The notes: generated by a model from the sequence alone, not told the origin. A stretch of 34,468 nt of DNA from JBGMEA01 sp964444065 (GCA_964444065.1 CAYUFL010000017.1:1-34468); one strand, 5' to 3'; numbered from the stretch's first letter, positions 24,392 to 33,778 are shown. A program made the numbers and translations.

Positions 24392-24814
24392 ATGATCAAC
24401 GTATCAAAACTAAAAAGAGGAATTGTGATCGATCATATTGAACCCGGTCAGGGTTACAAACTCTTCTCGCAGCTTGGTTTGGATAAACTTGATGATGTTG
24501 TGGTATTGCTTCGCAACGTTCCAAGCAATAAAATGGGTAAAAAAGACTTAATTAAAATAGAAACTTCCCTTGAATTGGATTTTGATGTTCTTGGTCTCGT
24601 TGATCCCGGAGCAACCGTTAATTATGTCGAAGACGGTATCCGCGTGAAAAAAATTCAGGTTGCACTGCCGGATGAAGTATATGGAATATTGGAATGCAAA
24701 AATCCACGGTGTATATCAAAAACGGAACAAACTGACAAAATAAAATTTACGCTGTTTGACAAAGAGAACAAGATATTCCAGTGTGAATACTGCGACAGCT
24801 TGACAAGCCTCTGA
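24392..24814 (+). CDS. pyrI: aspartate carbamoyltransferase, regulatory subunit
   Basis: This 140-residue regulatory chain has a nucleotide-binding N-terminal part, including GIVIDHIEPG and GKKDLIKIE. The C-terminal zinc site uses C102, C107, C131 and C134. It binds the effector nucleotides and joins catalytic trimers. GGAGG lies before the ATG, which is 2 bases after the pyrB stop. Confidence 0.96.
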   Translation: MINVSKLKRGIVIDHIEPGQGYKLFSQLGLDKLDDVVVLLRNVPSNKMGKKDLIKIETSLELDFDVLGLVDPGATVNYVEDGIRVKKIQVALPDEVYGILECKNPRCISKTEQTDKIKFTLFDKENKIFQCEYCDSLTSL

Positions 24815-24834
24815 TAAACGATTAGGATTGACTT

Positions 24835-25998
24835 ATGAAACTAGTAATAAAAAACGCGGTTTTAATCGATAAAGATCGCTCTTTAAAAAATGATCTTTTG
24901 ATTGAAGACGGAAAAATTGTAAAAATCGGAGAACTGGAAGAGATTGCCTGTGATAAAGTGATCGATGCTGACGGCAAATCAATATTGCCCGCATTTATCG
25001 ATATGCATGCGCATTTCAGAACACCGGGGTATGAATATAAAGAAGATTTTCAGACAGGTTTTCACGCTGCACTGAAAGGCGGTTTCGGTACCGTATGCGC
25101 TATGGCAAATACGATGCCTGTCATGGATCATTCAGCGGAGATACAGGAAAATATCCTACATGCAGAAAAGATTGGTTTACTTCGATATATTCAAGTAGCC
25201 GCAGTCGGATTGGACTTACAAGATCAGACATTGTCCGATCATGCATCGTTAAGAACGCATACCTCGATTTTTTCTAACGACGGAAATACCATTTTCAGTG
25301 AAATATTCATGATTGAAGCACTTCAATCTTCAAGAAAGAATGATTTTATTCTTTGTACGCATTGCCAGCCTGAAGAAAAAATTATCGCGCGTGATCTGGA
25401 GTTGCTGGTACAGTATGGCGGCAATTTACACATCTGTCATGTCAGCACAAAAAAAAGCATTGAAATGATCCACGCGGCAAAAAGAAACGGTGTGAAAGTA
25501 ACCTGCGAAGTGACGCCGCATCATCTGTTTGGGTACGAAATGGATTATAAGGTGAATCCTCCATTTGCGCAGAAAGCGGATGTACAGGCATTAATTGAAA
25601 ATATCCGAAACAAAACGATTGACGTGCTGGCGACCGATCATGCACCGCATTCGCAGCAAGACAAGGAAAACGGCGCACCAGGTATCGACAATATTGAGGT
25701 TGCTTTTCCAATGTATTGGAAAGTGTTTCGGGATAACGACCTTTCAATTAATCGACTTTCGGAAATGATTTCTGCCAATCCGGCAAAGCTATTGGGGTTA
25801 AACAAAGGACTGATCAGAGAAGGATTTGATGCTGATCTGACTATGGTAGATTTGGAATACCGGAGTAAAATTGATCCGGAAGCTTTTATATCGAAATCAA
25901 AAAACAACCCATTTGCAGGGAGAGAAATTCTCGGTAAAGTTATATTTACAATGATAGGCGGTGAACTGAAATATGATTGCACAAAAATTACTGAATGA
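24835..25998 (+). CDS. pyrC: dihydroorotase
   Basis: This 387-residue amidohydrolase closes carbamoyl aspartate to dihydroorotate. The metal motif DMHAHFR is present (H58, H60), as are the downstream histidines in CTHCQPE and ICHVSTKKS and the catalytic D268 in ATDHAPHS. Size and motifs fit the Bacillus-type PyrC. The ribosome binding site is weak (AGGA). Its end overlaps pyrF by 26 bases. Confidence 0.96.
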   Translation: MKLVIKNAVLIDKDRSLKNDLLIEDGKIVKIGELEEIACDKVIDADGKSILPAFIDMHAHFRTPGYEYKEDFQTGFHAALKGGFGTVCAMANTMPVMDHSAEIQENILHAEKIGLLRYIQVAAVGLDLQDQTLSDHASLRTHTSIFSNDGNTIFSEIFMIEALQSSRKNDFILCTHCQPEEKIIARDLELLVQYGGNLHICHVSTKKSIEMIHAAKRNGVKVTCEVTPHHLFGYEMDYKVNPPFAQKADVQALIENIRNKTIDVLATDHAPHSQQDKENGAPGIDNIEVAFPMYWKVFRDNDLSINRLSEMISANPAKLLGLNKGLIREGFDADLTMVDLEYRSKIDPEAFISKSKNNPFAGREILGKVIFTMIGGELKYDCTKITE

Positions 25999-26827
25999 AG
26001 CAATAAAACATAAGGGCATTTGTGTTGGTCTTGATACCGATCTGAAGTATATTCCTGATCATATTATGAACAAAGACGTTTCGCTGTCGGAAAAAATGTT
26101 TGAATTCAACAAACAGATTATTGATGCTGTCTATGAGGAAGCGGCATGTTTCAAAGTTCAAATCGCTTACTATGAGGCACTGGGATTGGAAGGGCTTTCT
26201 GCATATTCCAGAACACTTAAATATATTAAATCAAAGCAGAAGATATCCATCGCAGACATCAAACGCGGAGATATCGCAGCAACAGCTGAAAAATATGCGG
26301 AGGCGCATTTCAGCGGAGAATTTGAAGCTGACTTTGTGACTTTGAATGCATATATGGGTGAGGATGCAATATCACCATTCTATCCTTATTTCAAATCGGG
26401 GGAAAAAGGTGCATTTCTTCTTGTTAAAACATCGAATCCTTCCGGAGTTGATTTGCAAAATGTAAAGACCGACGATGAATTTATCTATCAATTGATGGCA
26501 AAAAAAGTTGCTGGTTGGGGAGAGCCGTTCGTTGATGAGAGCGGATATTCGGCAATTGGTGCAGTAGTCGGATTGACGTACCCTGAAGAAATCAAATATA
26601 TCCAACCGATCATGCCGCACACTATGTTTTTGATCCCGGGTTACGGAGCGCAGGGGGGAACAGGAAAAGATTTGGCAGAATTGTTTCAAAATGGAATTTG
26701 CGGAGTTGTGAATTCATCACGTGGTATTATTGCAGCCCATATAAAAAACGGAATTGAATTTGGATTTGCGGATGAGGCCAGAAAAGCGGTTTTGGCTATG
26801 AAGGAGGATATTGGTAAGTGGCTCTGA
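25973..26827 (+). CDS. pyrF: orotidine 5'-phosphate decarboxylase
   Basis: This 284-residue enzyme makes UMP from OMP. The active-site motif DIKRGDIAATAEKY (D95, K97) is typical of the longer PyrF subfamily of about 270-290 residues. The phosphate site is in PGYGAQGG, with SSRGI near the end. The start is inside the 3' end of pyrC, and the end overlaps pyrK by 10 bases, so translation is probably coupled. Confidence 0.95.
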   Translation: MIAQKLLNEAIKHKGICVGLDTDLKYIPDHIMNKDVSLSEKMFEFNKQIIDAVYEEAACFKVQIAYYEALGLEGLSAYSRTLKYIKSKQKISIADIKRGDIAATAEKYAEAHFSGEFEADFVTLNAYMGEDAISPFYPYFKSGEKGAFLLVKTSNPSGVDLQNVKTDDEFIYQLMAKKVAGWGEPFVDESGYSAIGAVVGLTYPEEIKYIQPIMPHTMFLIPGYGAQGGTGKDLAELFQNGICGVVNSSRGIIAAHIKNGIEFGFADEARKAVLAMKEDIGKWL

Positions 26828-27531
26828 TATTAAAAAATGAGGAAATCTGTCCTGAGATCTATCAAATGGATGTTTCCGGAAAATTCAGCGGAGAAGCCGG
26901 TCAGTTTTATATGCTCAAACCGAACGGCATGTTGGACCCATTCCTGCCCCGTCCAATCAGTATTAACGATATACATGAAAACAAAATTACGTTTTTGTAT
27001 CAGAAGAAAGGAAAAGGCACCACCTGCTTTTCTGAAATGAAATCCGGAAATGAGATCGAATTGACCGGTCCGTTTGGCAATGAGTTTATTTTTTATGATA
27101 CTGATATGATTTTTGTCGGCGGTGGAATCGGCATTGCTCCGATGTATTATGCCGTGAAATGTTTCAATAAAAAATATCCGCACAGAAAAACAATTGTCTA
27201 TCTTGGTTATACCAAAGATTCCTTTTACGCAGGGAAATTTCAAAATATATCCGATTTGATTAAAATAAATATCGGAGGAAAAATTACGGATGAGGTTCGC
27301 ATGGATTTGACAAAACAAATTATCAGCTGCGGACCCGAAGCGATGATGAAGTCACTGTATCAGCGAACAACGGACGCGGGTATCCATCTACAGGTTTCTA
27401 TGGAAAGCAGAATGGCCTGTGCGGTGGGCGCGTGTCTTGGTTGTACCGTTCAAACAACAAACGGAATGAAACGCGTTTGTAAGGATGGACCTGTCTTTTC
27501 TGCAGAAGAGGTTTTTTATGAACAGGCTTGA
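26818..27531 (+). CDS. pyrK: dihydroorotate dehydrogenase, electron-transfer subunit
   Basis: This 237-residue protein holds FAD and a [2Fe-2S] cluster and links the class 1B PyrD to NAD. The flavin motif RPISIND is near residue 45, and the NAD-binding VGGGIGIAPMYY lies near 100. Cluster cysteines are C201, C206, C209 and C221. The start is GTG at 26818, with AAGGAGG 10 bases before it. It overlaps pyrF and pyrD. Confidence 0.95.
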   Translation: MALILKNEEICPEIYQMDVSGKFSGEAGQFYMLKPNGMLDPFLPRPISINDIHENKITFLYQKKGKGTTCFSEMKSGNEIELTGPFGNEFIFYDTDMIFVGGGIGIAPMYYAVKCFNKKYPHRKTIVYLGYTKDSFYAGKFQNISDLIKINIGGKITDEVRMDLTKQIISCGPEAMMKSLYQRTTDAGIHLQVSMESRMACAVGACLGCTVQTTNGMKRVCKDGPVFSAEEVFYEQA

Positions 27532-28420
27532 AAATAATTTTTTGGGGATTTCCATGAAGAATCCGCTCATAGCAGCCAGTGGGACTTTTGGTTTTGGCAG
27601 TGAGTACAATCAATTTTACGATGTTTCGAAATTGGGCGGAATTTGTTCCAAAGGTCTTACACTAGACCCGAAACAGGGAAACAGCGGAAACAGAATATGG
27701 GAAACCGCATCCGGTATGATCAACAGCATCGGGCTTCAGAACCCCGGCGTCCAGCATTTCATTGAAAATGAATTTGAGCAGATGAAATCGTATGGTTCGG
27801 CTGTTATCGTCAATCTCGGTGGAGGATGCGAAGACGAATACATTTTGGCTGCCGAAATGCTCAATCAACTGGAAATTGATATTCTTGAACTGAATATTTC
27901 GTGTCCGAATGTAAAAAAAGGCGGGATGGCATTCGGAATAAAAGCCAATGATGTCGCATATATTACAAAAACAATGAAACAAACGACAATACATCCGTTA
28001 ATGGTGAAGTTGTCTCCGAATGCAGAGAATATTGTTGAATCTGCTTTGGCTGCGGAATCGGCGGGCGCAGACGCAGTATCTCTCGTGAATACATTTCAGG
28101 CAATGGCTATCGATATAGACAAGCGTAAGGCAGTGTTTGAAAACCTGTATGCCGGTTTAAGCGGGTGCGCGATCAAACCGATAGCTTTGCGTATGGTTCA
28201 TCAGGTTGCCCATGCAGTAAACATTCCGGTTTGCGGCGTTGGTGGGATTCTGACGTGGCAAGATGCGCTGGAATTCATTATGGCGGGTGCGAGTACCGTA
28301 CAAATCGGTTCCGGTATGTTTCATGACATGTTTGCACCAATTAAAATCATAGAAGGACTTGAGCATTACTGTGAACGAGAAGGGATTGAGAATATATCCC
28401 AAATCAGAAAAATTATATAA
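27518..28420 (+). CDS. pyrD: dihydroorotate dehydrogenase, catalytic subunit class 1B
   Basis: This 300-residue FMN enzyme oxidises dihydroorotate to orotate. The catalytic cysteine is C129 in NISCPNVKKGG. Class 1B uses Cys and pairs with PyrK, which is the previous gene. The N-terminal MKNPLIAASGTFGFG is intact, and the FMN-phosphate site is in GVGGI and GAST. The start at 27518 is chosen because AGAGG lies just before it. An ATG 33 bases upstream is inside pyrK. Confidence 0.96.
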   Translation: MNRLENNFLGISMKNPLIAASGTFGFGSEYNQFYDVSKLGGICSKGLTLDPKQGNSGNRIWETASGMINSIGLQNPGVQHFIENEFEQMKSYGSAVIVNLGGGCEDEYILAAEMLNQLEIDILELNISCPNVKKGGMAFGIKANDVAYITKTMKQTTIHPLMVKLSPNAENIVESALAAESAGADAVSLVNTFQAMAIDIDKRKAVFENLYAGLSGCAIKPIALRMVHQVAHAVNIPVCGVGGILTWQDALEFIMAGASTVQIGSGMFHDMFAPIKIIEGLEHYCEREGIENISQIRKII

Positions 28421-28434
28421 GCGGGAGTAAAGAC

Positions 28435-29010
28435 ATGAATAAAATGATTGAAATACTGAAAGAAACAGATGCCCTGCTAAGCGGACATTTTCTGCTTTCG
28501 TCCGGATTGCATTCAAACGGATATGTGCAGTGCGCAAAGCTGTTACGTTTTCCGGATAAAGCTGCTGAAGTGCTTTCAGAAGTAGTATCTCAAATAAAAG
28601 GGATGCAAATCGATAAAGTTTGCGGTCCTGCAATGGGGGGCGTGATTGTATCGTATGAAGTCGGACGACAGTTGGGAAAAGAAAGTATCTTTACAGAAAG
28701 AAAAGACGGCAAAATGGAGTTGCGACGAGGATTTACTGTGAATCCAGGGGATAAAATATTGATCACGGAAGATGTTGTCACAACTGGTAAAAGCACGATG
28801 GAAACAGCAGCTATCCTTACTGAGATGGGGGCTGAAATCATCGGCGTTGCATGTATTGCAGACAGAAGATCTGCGGACTGTGATTTTCCACTGCCGGTTT
28901 ACAGCTGCGTTAAATTATCGATTGAGACCTACCAACCGAACGATTGCACGCTATGCAGGCAAAATCAAATTCAGTTACAAAAACCCGGCAGCCGTGATTT
29001 GAAAAAATAA
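28435..29010 (+). CDS. pyrE: orotate phosphoribosyltransferase
   Basis: This 191-residue enzyme joins orotate and PRPP to OMP. The PRPP-binding motif LITEDVVTTGKST is at about residues 108-120. GPAMGGV and FTERKDGKMELRRGF complete the active site. GGGAG precedes the ATG. It is the last pyrimidine gene, and corA follows after 17 bases with no terminator in between. Confidence 0.96.
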   Translation: MNKMIEILKETDALLSGHFLLSSGLHSNGYVQCAKLLRFPDKAAEVLSEVVSQIKGMQIDKVCGPAMGGVIVSYEVGRQLGKESIFTERKDGKMELRRGFTVNPGDKILITEDVVTTGKSTMETAAILTEMGAEIIGVACIADRRSADCDFPLPVYSCVKLSIETYQPNDCTLCRQNQIQLQKPGSRDLKK

Positions 29011-29027
29011 CAGATTCGGGGTTAGAA

Positions 29028-29945
29028 ATGTTAAAAACAATTGAGAACCAGCTAATTAAGGAAGCGCAAGTCAAACAAATTAAAACAAATGATTCGGACG
29101 CTTTGGTTTGTCATTTCGACTATGAGTATTTTCAGAAAAATGCTGAAATAATCGGATTCCCTCCGGAGTATATTCCCGATGTTGTTGGCTATCGTCCGAT
29201 TGGTTTGTTAAACATAGAACAGGGCAATCTGCTCTTTTCTCTACAAGTTCCCCACGAAGTAAACACAAAAGACTCATTTTCGCATATTTATATATACTTT
29301 AGAAAGAATATGCTTGTTTTTATTTGTAAAAAGCACAAAATTGTGGAGCAGTTGATTACAGATATCAACAAAGGTTTATTGGAAAATGAATCGATTGAAA
29401 AAATCCTCTTTGTTTTTTTTGATCAGCTGATTTGTGATGACGGGACTGTTTTTGAGGAGATGGAGAAACAAATTACCGCCATAGAAGAATCGTTGATCTA
29501 CTCAAAAAAGCAGGATTACGTCAAAGAGATCTTTGTTTTTCGCAAGAAGTTGATGTTGTTAAAAAAATATTATCAACAGATGTCGGATATTATGGATGAT
29601 CTTTATCAAAGCGAAACAGTGAGCATTGCAAGTAAGCGTTATCTGAAACGGCTTTCAGATAAATCGAAGCGTCTGTGTGCGGATGTGTTGCACTTACGGG
29701 ATTATGTTACCCAGATACGGGAAGCTTATCAGACGCAGATGGATATCAACCTGAACAGTATCATGAAATTGTTTACGGTAATTGCGGCAATCTTCATGCC
29801 GCTGACTGTTCTTGTAGGGTGGTACGGAATGAATCTGAAGATGCCTGAATTCGGTTGGAATTTCGGATACCCGTTTGTTATTGCGATATCATTGGTAATT
29901 GTTATTGCAGAAATTGTTTATTTTGCAAAAAACAAATGGTTTTAA
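29028..29945 (+). CDS. corA: CorA-family divalent cation (magnesium) transporter
   Basis: This 305-residue protein has a large cytoplasmic N-terminal domain, then a long helical stretch, and two C-terminal membrane helices. The first ends in the selectivity motif YGMNLKMPE (GMN at 267-269), and the chain ends in KNKWF. It transports Mg2+ or related ions across the membrane. Its place right behind pyrE suggests co-transcription with the pyr genes. No Mg riboswitch is seen. Confidence 0.92.
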   Translation: MLKTIENQLIKEAQVKQIKTNDSDALVCHFDYEYFQKNAEIIGFPPEYIPDVVGYRPIGLLNIEQGNLLFSLQVPHEVNTKDSFSHIYIYFRKNMLVFICKKHKIVEQLITDINKGLLENESIEKILFVFFDQLICDDGTVFEEMEKQITAIEESLIYSKKQDYVKEIFVFRKKLMLLKKYYQQMSDIMDDLYQSETVSIASKRYLKRLSDKSKRLCADVLHLRDYVTQIREAYQTQMDINLNSIMKLFTVIAAIFMPLTVLVGWYGMNLKMPEFGWNFGYPFVIAISLVIVIAEIVYFAKNKWF

Positions 29946-29950
29946 ATCAT

Positions 29951-29977
29951 AAAAAAAGAGCCTGATTTCAGGCTCTT
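29951..29977 (-). terminator. terminator of cysE, overlapping its stop codon
   Basis: The hairpin AAGAGCCTGA/TCAGGCTCTT has a T run on the reverse strand, so it best ends the minus-strand cysE. On the plus strand only a weak TT follows, but the hairpin may also stop corA transcripts. Confidence 0.8.
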
Positions 29978-30905
29978 AAAAATTTTCTTCATCGGCTTTT
30001 ATGATCGGAAACGGTGTTGAATTATAAACTTTTGAATAGGCTGGAACCGATTTTGTAAGCCAAACATTGCCGCCGATGACACTGTCATGACCGACGGTGG
30101 TATCTCCGCCCAGTATCGTTGCTCCGGAATAAATGACAACATTGTCTTCAATATTCGGATGCCTTTTTACATTTAATATATTACCTTTATCGTCTGTTTC
30201 AAAGGATTTTGCTCCAAGCGTAACACCCTGATAGAGTTTGACATTGTTGCCAATGACACACGTTTCTCCGATAACAACGCCTGTACCATGATCAATAAAA
30301 AAATGGTTGCCGATTTTTGCACCGGGATGGATATCAATTCCTGTGTGTGCATGGGCATATTCGGTTATGATTCGTGGAATAAGCGGAACTTTTTTTAGCC
30401 ACAATTCATGTGCAATACGGTAATTCGTGATCGCTTCAATGCACGGATAGCTGAGTATCACATCGTCATAACTGACCGCTGCCGGATCGCCTCGATACGC
30501 TGCATGAATGTCTGTGGAAAGCGTTTCTCGGATTTCGGGAAGTTTACAAAAAAATTCCATACAGACTTGATCCGCCTGTTCACGTGCAATTTTTCCTCCT
30601 GCTTTCACATCAGCGATGCTATTTTCGTTTATCCCAAAATACACTTGTTCCAAAATCGAATTCATGAGCAAGACACCGTCACAAATTTTCTTTGAGACGA
30701 TTGTTTCAAGAAATCGGATGTCAGTATTTCCTGTTTCGTATATGTGAGGATAGAGTGCGCTCCGCAAAATTTCTATTAATTCATACACTTGATTTTTCAG
30801 TCCAAAACTGATCAGATGGTTATCGGAAAATCTTGTAAAATTAATATTAATCAATTTTGACGAAATATTGGCGGTTTCGCTTTTCAGCCAATCATTAATT
30901 TTAAT
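29976..30905 (-). CDS. cysE: serine O-acetyltransferase (CysE/EpsC type), probable AUU start
   Basis: The enzyme acetylates serine with acetyl-CoA, the first step of cysteine synthesis. It has the alpha-helical N-terminal domain and then left-handed beta-helix hexapeptide repeats (DIHPGAKIG, DHGTGVVIGETCVIG, GVTLGAKS), with the active-site His in FIDHGTG. The nearest standard start is TTG at 30854, giving 292 residues, but nothing like a ribosome binding site precedes it. The same frame stays open upstream. GAGG lies 9 bases before an ATT at 30905 that would begin M-KINDWLKSETANISS and give 309 residues, closer to relatives. I favour the ATT, with the TTG as alternative. It is a single gene with its own promoter and terminator. 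Confidence 0.85.
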   Translation of the reverse strand: MKINDWLKSETANISSKLININFTRFSDNHLISFGLKNQVYELIEILRSALYPHIYETGNTDIRFLETIVSKKICDGVLLMNSILEQVYFGINENSIADVKAGGKIAREQADQVCMEFFCKLPEIRETLSTDIHAAYRGDPAAVSYDDVILSYPCIEAITNYRIAHELWLKKVPLIPRIITEYAHAHTGIDIHPGAKIGNHFFIDHGTGVVIGETCVIGNNVKLYQGVTLGAKSFETDDKGNILNVKRHPNIEDNVVIYSGATILGGDTTVGHDSVIGGNVWLTKSVPAYSKVYNSTPFPIIKADEENF

Positions 30906-30922
30906 GTGAATACACCTCTTTG

Positions 30923-30941
30923 CTATGAATTGATTCCATAG
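30923..30941. repeat. imperfect inverted repeat at the cysE transcription start
   Basis: CTATGAAT-TG-ATTCCATAG pairs apart from one extra base. It overlaps the 3' part of the cysE -10 and the likely +1, which is the usual place of a repressor operator. Confidence 0.35.
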
Positions 30942-30966
30942 TATTGGATATCGATTTGTTTGTCAA
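30938..30966 (-). promoter_or_regulatory. sigma-A promoter of cysE
   Basis: On the reverse strand, -35 TTGACA (30961-30966) and -10 TACTAT (30938-30943) have a 17-base spacer. The predicted transcript starts near 30931, 10-15 bases before the AAAGAGG site that serves the proposed ATT start. Confidence 0.85.
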
Positions 30967-31061
30967 CTTATTTTGGATGACTGTTTCAGAAATATCGATT
31001 GAGAATAAAAGCAAATTTGTTGCGTCAGATAATAAAATAATCTTTCTGCGCATTTTACACG

Positions 31062-31090
31062 TTGAATTCTTCGTAGTGTTGTAATATAAT
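31062..31090 (+). promoter_or_regulatory. sigma-A promoter of ppdK
   Basis: The -35 TTGAAT (31062-31067) and -10 TATAAT (31085-31090) have a 17-base spacer, 47 bases before the ppdK start codon. The interval 30967-31061 between the divergent promoters shows nothing else. Confidence 0.85.
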
Positions 31091-31137
31091 GTTAAAGATT
31101 GAAGATATTGATATCTTTATTTTGCAGGAGGTTCTTA

Positions 31138-33759
31138 ATGAGTAAGAAATACGTCTATTCTTTTGAGGAAGGAAACGGCTCTCAAAAGGCTCTGCTCGGC
31201 GGCAAAGGAGCAGGACTTGCCGAAATGACCAATATTGGTCTGCCCGTACCTCAAGGTATCACCGTCACGACCGAAGCTTGTATCGAGTATTACAACTGCG
31301 GCGAAAAAGTAAGCGATGATATCAAAACCCAAATTTTTGACTATCTTCAAAAACTCGAAGCAAAAACAGAAAAAGTTTTTGGCGGAGATCAGAATCCGCT
31401 ACTGATTTCAGTACGTTCCGGTGCGAAAATTTCAATGCCAGGTATGATGGATACGATTTTGAACCTTGGTTTGAATGCTGTTACCGTAGAAGCAATTGCA
31501 CGCAAAACGCAAAATCCGCGATTTGCATATGATAGCTATCGTCGTTTTATTATGATGTTTTCCGACGTTGCGATCGGAATCGAAAAAAACTTTTTTGAGC
31601 AAGAACTGGATATCGTAAAAGAACAGAAAAATTACAAATTCGACACAGAATTAACAACGGATGATTTAAAAAGCCTCGTCGTAAAATATAAAGAAATATT
31701 CAAAGAACACAAAGGGTATGAATTCCCGGATGATCCGAAAATTCAGTTGATGATTGCTGTTGAAGCAATATTTAAATCATGGAATAATAACCGCGCAATC
31801 ACTTACAGAAAACTCAACAATATACCGCATGATATGGGCACAGCTGTCAATATCCAATCGATGGTTTACGGAAATATGGGAAATACGTCCGGCACCGGAG
31901 TTGCCTTTACCCGCAATCCGGCAACAGGAGAAAAAGCAATATATGGCGAATATCTAATCAATGCACAAGGCGAAGACGTCGTTGCGGGGATCAGAACTCC
32001 GGAACCGATTGCAAGGCTCAAAACCGATATGCCTAGTATTTACGATCAATTTATTAAGAGTGCGGAAATTCTTGAAAATCACTATAAAGATATGCAGGAT
32101 ATCGAATTCACGATTGAAGAAGGTAAACTGTATTTTTTGCAGACAAGAAACGGAAAGCGTACTGCTCATGCAGCATTAAAAGTTGCAGTTGATTTGGTAA
32201 ATGAAAAGATTATCGATAAAGAAACTGCACTGTTAAGAATCGAACCGCTTTCGATCAATCAATTGCTTTATCCTACTTTCGATGAAGTCGAACTCAAAGC
32301 GACGACCCCGATAGCAACAGGTTTGCCTGCATCTCCCGGTGCTGCGGTCGGTAAAGTATATTTTACTGCTGATGATGCGGTGGCTCATGCCAATGACGGA
32401 GAAGATGTCATTCTTGTGAGAAAAGAAACATCTCCGGAAGATATTGAAGGAATGCACATGGCAAAAGGTATTTTGACAGCCAGAGGCGGGATGACGTCTC
32501 ATGCTGCTGTTGTAGCTCGCGGTATGGGGAAATGCTGTATAGCAGGGTGCGAAAAGTTAAAAGTAAATGAAAAAGAAAAATATTTCGAAGTTGACGGCAA
32601 ACGCTATAATGAAGGTGACTGTATCTCTTTGAACGGATCTACGGGCAATGTTTATGACGGTTGTATGAAAATGGTTGAAGCAAATCTCGGCGGCGATTTC
32701 AAAATCATTATGGAGTGGGCTGACAGTATCAGACGTATGGAGATTCGTACCAATGCCGATACTCCTACCGATGCAGCGACAGCGCTTCATTTTGGTGCTG
32801 AGGGTATTGGATTGTGCAGAACGGAGCATATGTTCTTTGAAGCAAACCGCATTCTTGAAGTAAGAAAAATGATCTGTGCCGATACTGTGGAACAGCGAGT
32901 AGAGGCACTTGACAAAATTATGCCGATGCAGAAAGATGATTTCTTGCAGATGTTTACCGCAATGAGCGGTAAAGAGGTAACGATTCGTCTCTTAGATCCG
33001 CCGCTTCACGAATTTTTGCCTACGGAAGAAAAAGATATTGAAGAAATTGCCGGATTGCTTGGTATTACGGTAGACAAACTCAAACAAAGAATCAGCGACT
33101 TGCATGAATTCAATCCGATGCTCGGACATCGAGGATGCAGACTTTCGGTTACATATCCCGAAATCGCAGTGATGCAGACGAAAGCAATTATTTTAGCTGC
33201 TATTGAAGCAAAACGCAATGGGGTGGATATTCATCCTGAAATTATGGTTCCTCTTGCCGGTAATGTGAAAGAGCTTGATTATGTCGTCAATATTATCAAA
33301 AACACGGCGAAAGAAATAATTGATGCCGAAAAAGCAGATATTCATTTTCTCGTCGGTACAATGATTGAAATACCAAGAGCTGCGCTTACCAGTGCCGAGA
33401 TGGCAAAAACCGCTGAATTTTTCTCTTTCGGAACCAATGATTTAACGCAAATGACACTCGGATTTTCCAGAGACGATGCCGGAAAATTCATTAATGAATA
33501 TCTGGACAAGCATATTTTTGACCAAGATCCGTTCCAGACAGTGGATCAAGTCGGAGTTGGTCGGCTTGTTAAATTATCTGTAGCAGAAGGAAAGAGCGTA
33601 CGAAGCGATTTGAAATGCGGCGTCTGCGGAGAACACGGCGGCGATCCGGATTCTATTATTTTCTTCGACAGTGTTGGTTTAGACTATGTTTCCTGCTCAC
33701 CTTATCGTGTACCGATTGCACGATTGACTGCTGCTCAGGCAACAATCATGCACAAATAA
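31138..33759 (+). CDS. ppdK: pyruvate phosphate dikinase
   Basis: This 873-residue enzyme interconverts pyruvate, ATP and phosphate with PEP, AMP and pyrophosphate. The N-terminal ATP-grasp domain begins GGKGAGLAEM. The swinging phosphohistidine is H455 in GGMTSHAAVVARGMGKC, the same number as in the Clostridium symbiosum enzyme. The C-terminal PEP/pyruvate barrel has FFSFGTNDLTQMTLGFSRDD and the catalytic cysteine in CGVCGEHGGDP. AGGAGG lies 5 bases before the ATG. An ATG 39 bases upstream is not used. In anaerobes it serves PPi-linked glycolysis or gluconeogenesis. It is a single gene with promoter and terminator. Confidence 0.97.
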   Translation: MSKKYVYSFEEGNGSQKALLGGKGAGLAEMTNIGLPVPQGITVTTEACIEYYNCGEKVSDDIKTQIFDYLQKLEAKTEKVFGGDQNPLLISVRSGAKISMPGMMDTILNLGLNAVTVEAIARKTQNPRFAYDSYRRFIMMFSDVAIGIEKNFFEQELDIVKEQKNYKFDTELTTDDLKSLVVKYKEIFKEHKGYEFPDDPKIQLMIAVEAIFKSWNNNRAITYRKLNNIPHDMGTAVNIQSMVYGNMGNTSGTGVAFTRNPATGEKAIYGEYLINAQGEDVVAGIRTPEPIARLKTDMPSIYDQFIKSAEILENHYKDMQDIEFTIEEGKLYFLQTRNGKRTAHAALKVAVDLVNEKIIDKETALLRIEPLSINQLLYPTFDEVELKATTPIATGLPASPGAAVGKVYFTADDAVAHANDGEDVILVRKETSPEDIEGMHMAKGILTARGGMTSHAAVVARGMGKCCIAGCEKLKVNEKEKYFEVDGKRYNEGDCISLNGSTGNVYDGCMKMVEANLGGDFKIIMEWADSIRRMEIRTNADTPTDAATALHFGAEGIGLCRTEHMFFEANRILEVRKMICADTVEQRVEALDKIMPMQKDDFLQMFTAMSGKEVTIRLLDPPLHEFLPTEEKDIEEIAGLLGITVDKLKQRISDLHEFNPMLGHRGCRLSVTYPEIAVMQTKAIILAAIEAKRNGVDIHPEIMVPLAGNVKELDYVVNIIKNTAKEIIDAEKADIHFLVGTMIEIPRAALTSAEMAKTAEFFSFGTNDLTQMTLGFSRDDAGKFINEYLDKHIFDQDPFQTVDQVGVGRLVKLSVAEGKSVRSDLKCGVCGEHGGDPDSIIFFDSVGLDYVSCSPYRVPIARLTAAQATIMHK

Positions 33760-33778
33760 ATTAAATCGAATGTTTACG

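Noticed and set aside
26830..27318. Open frame of 162 codons antisense to pyrK
   Set aside because: It is a shadow of pyrK, whose FAD, NAD and cluster motifs are clear. The antisense product has no recognisable motif.
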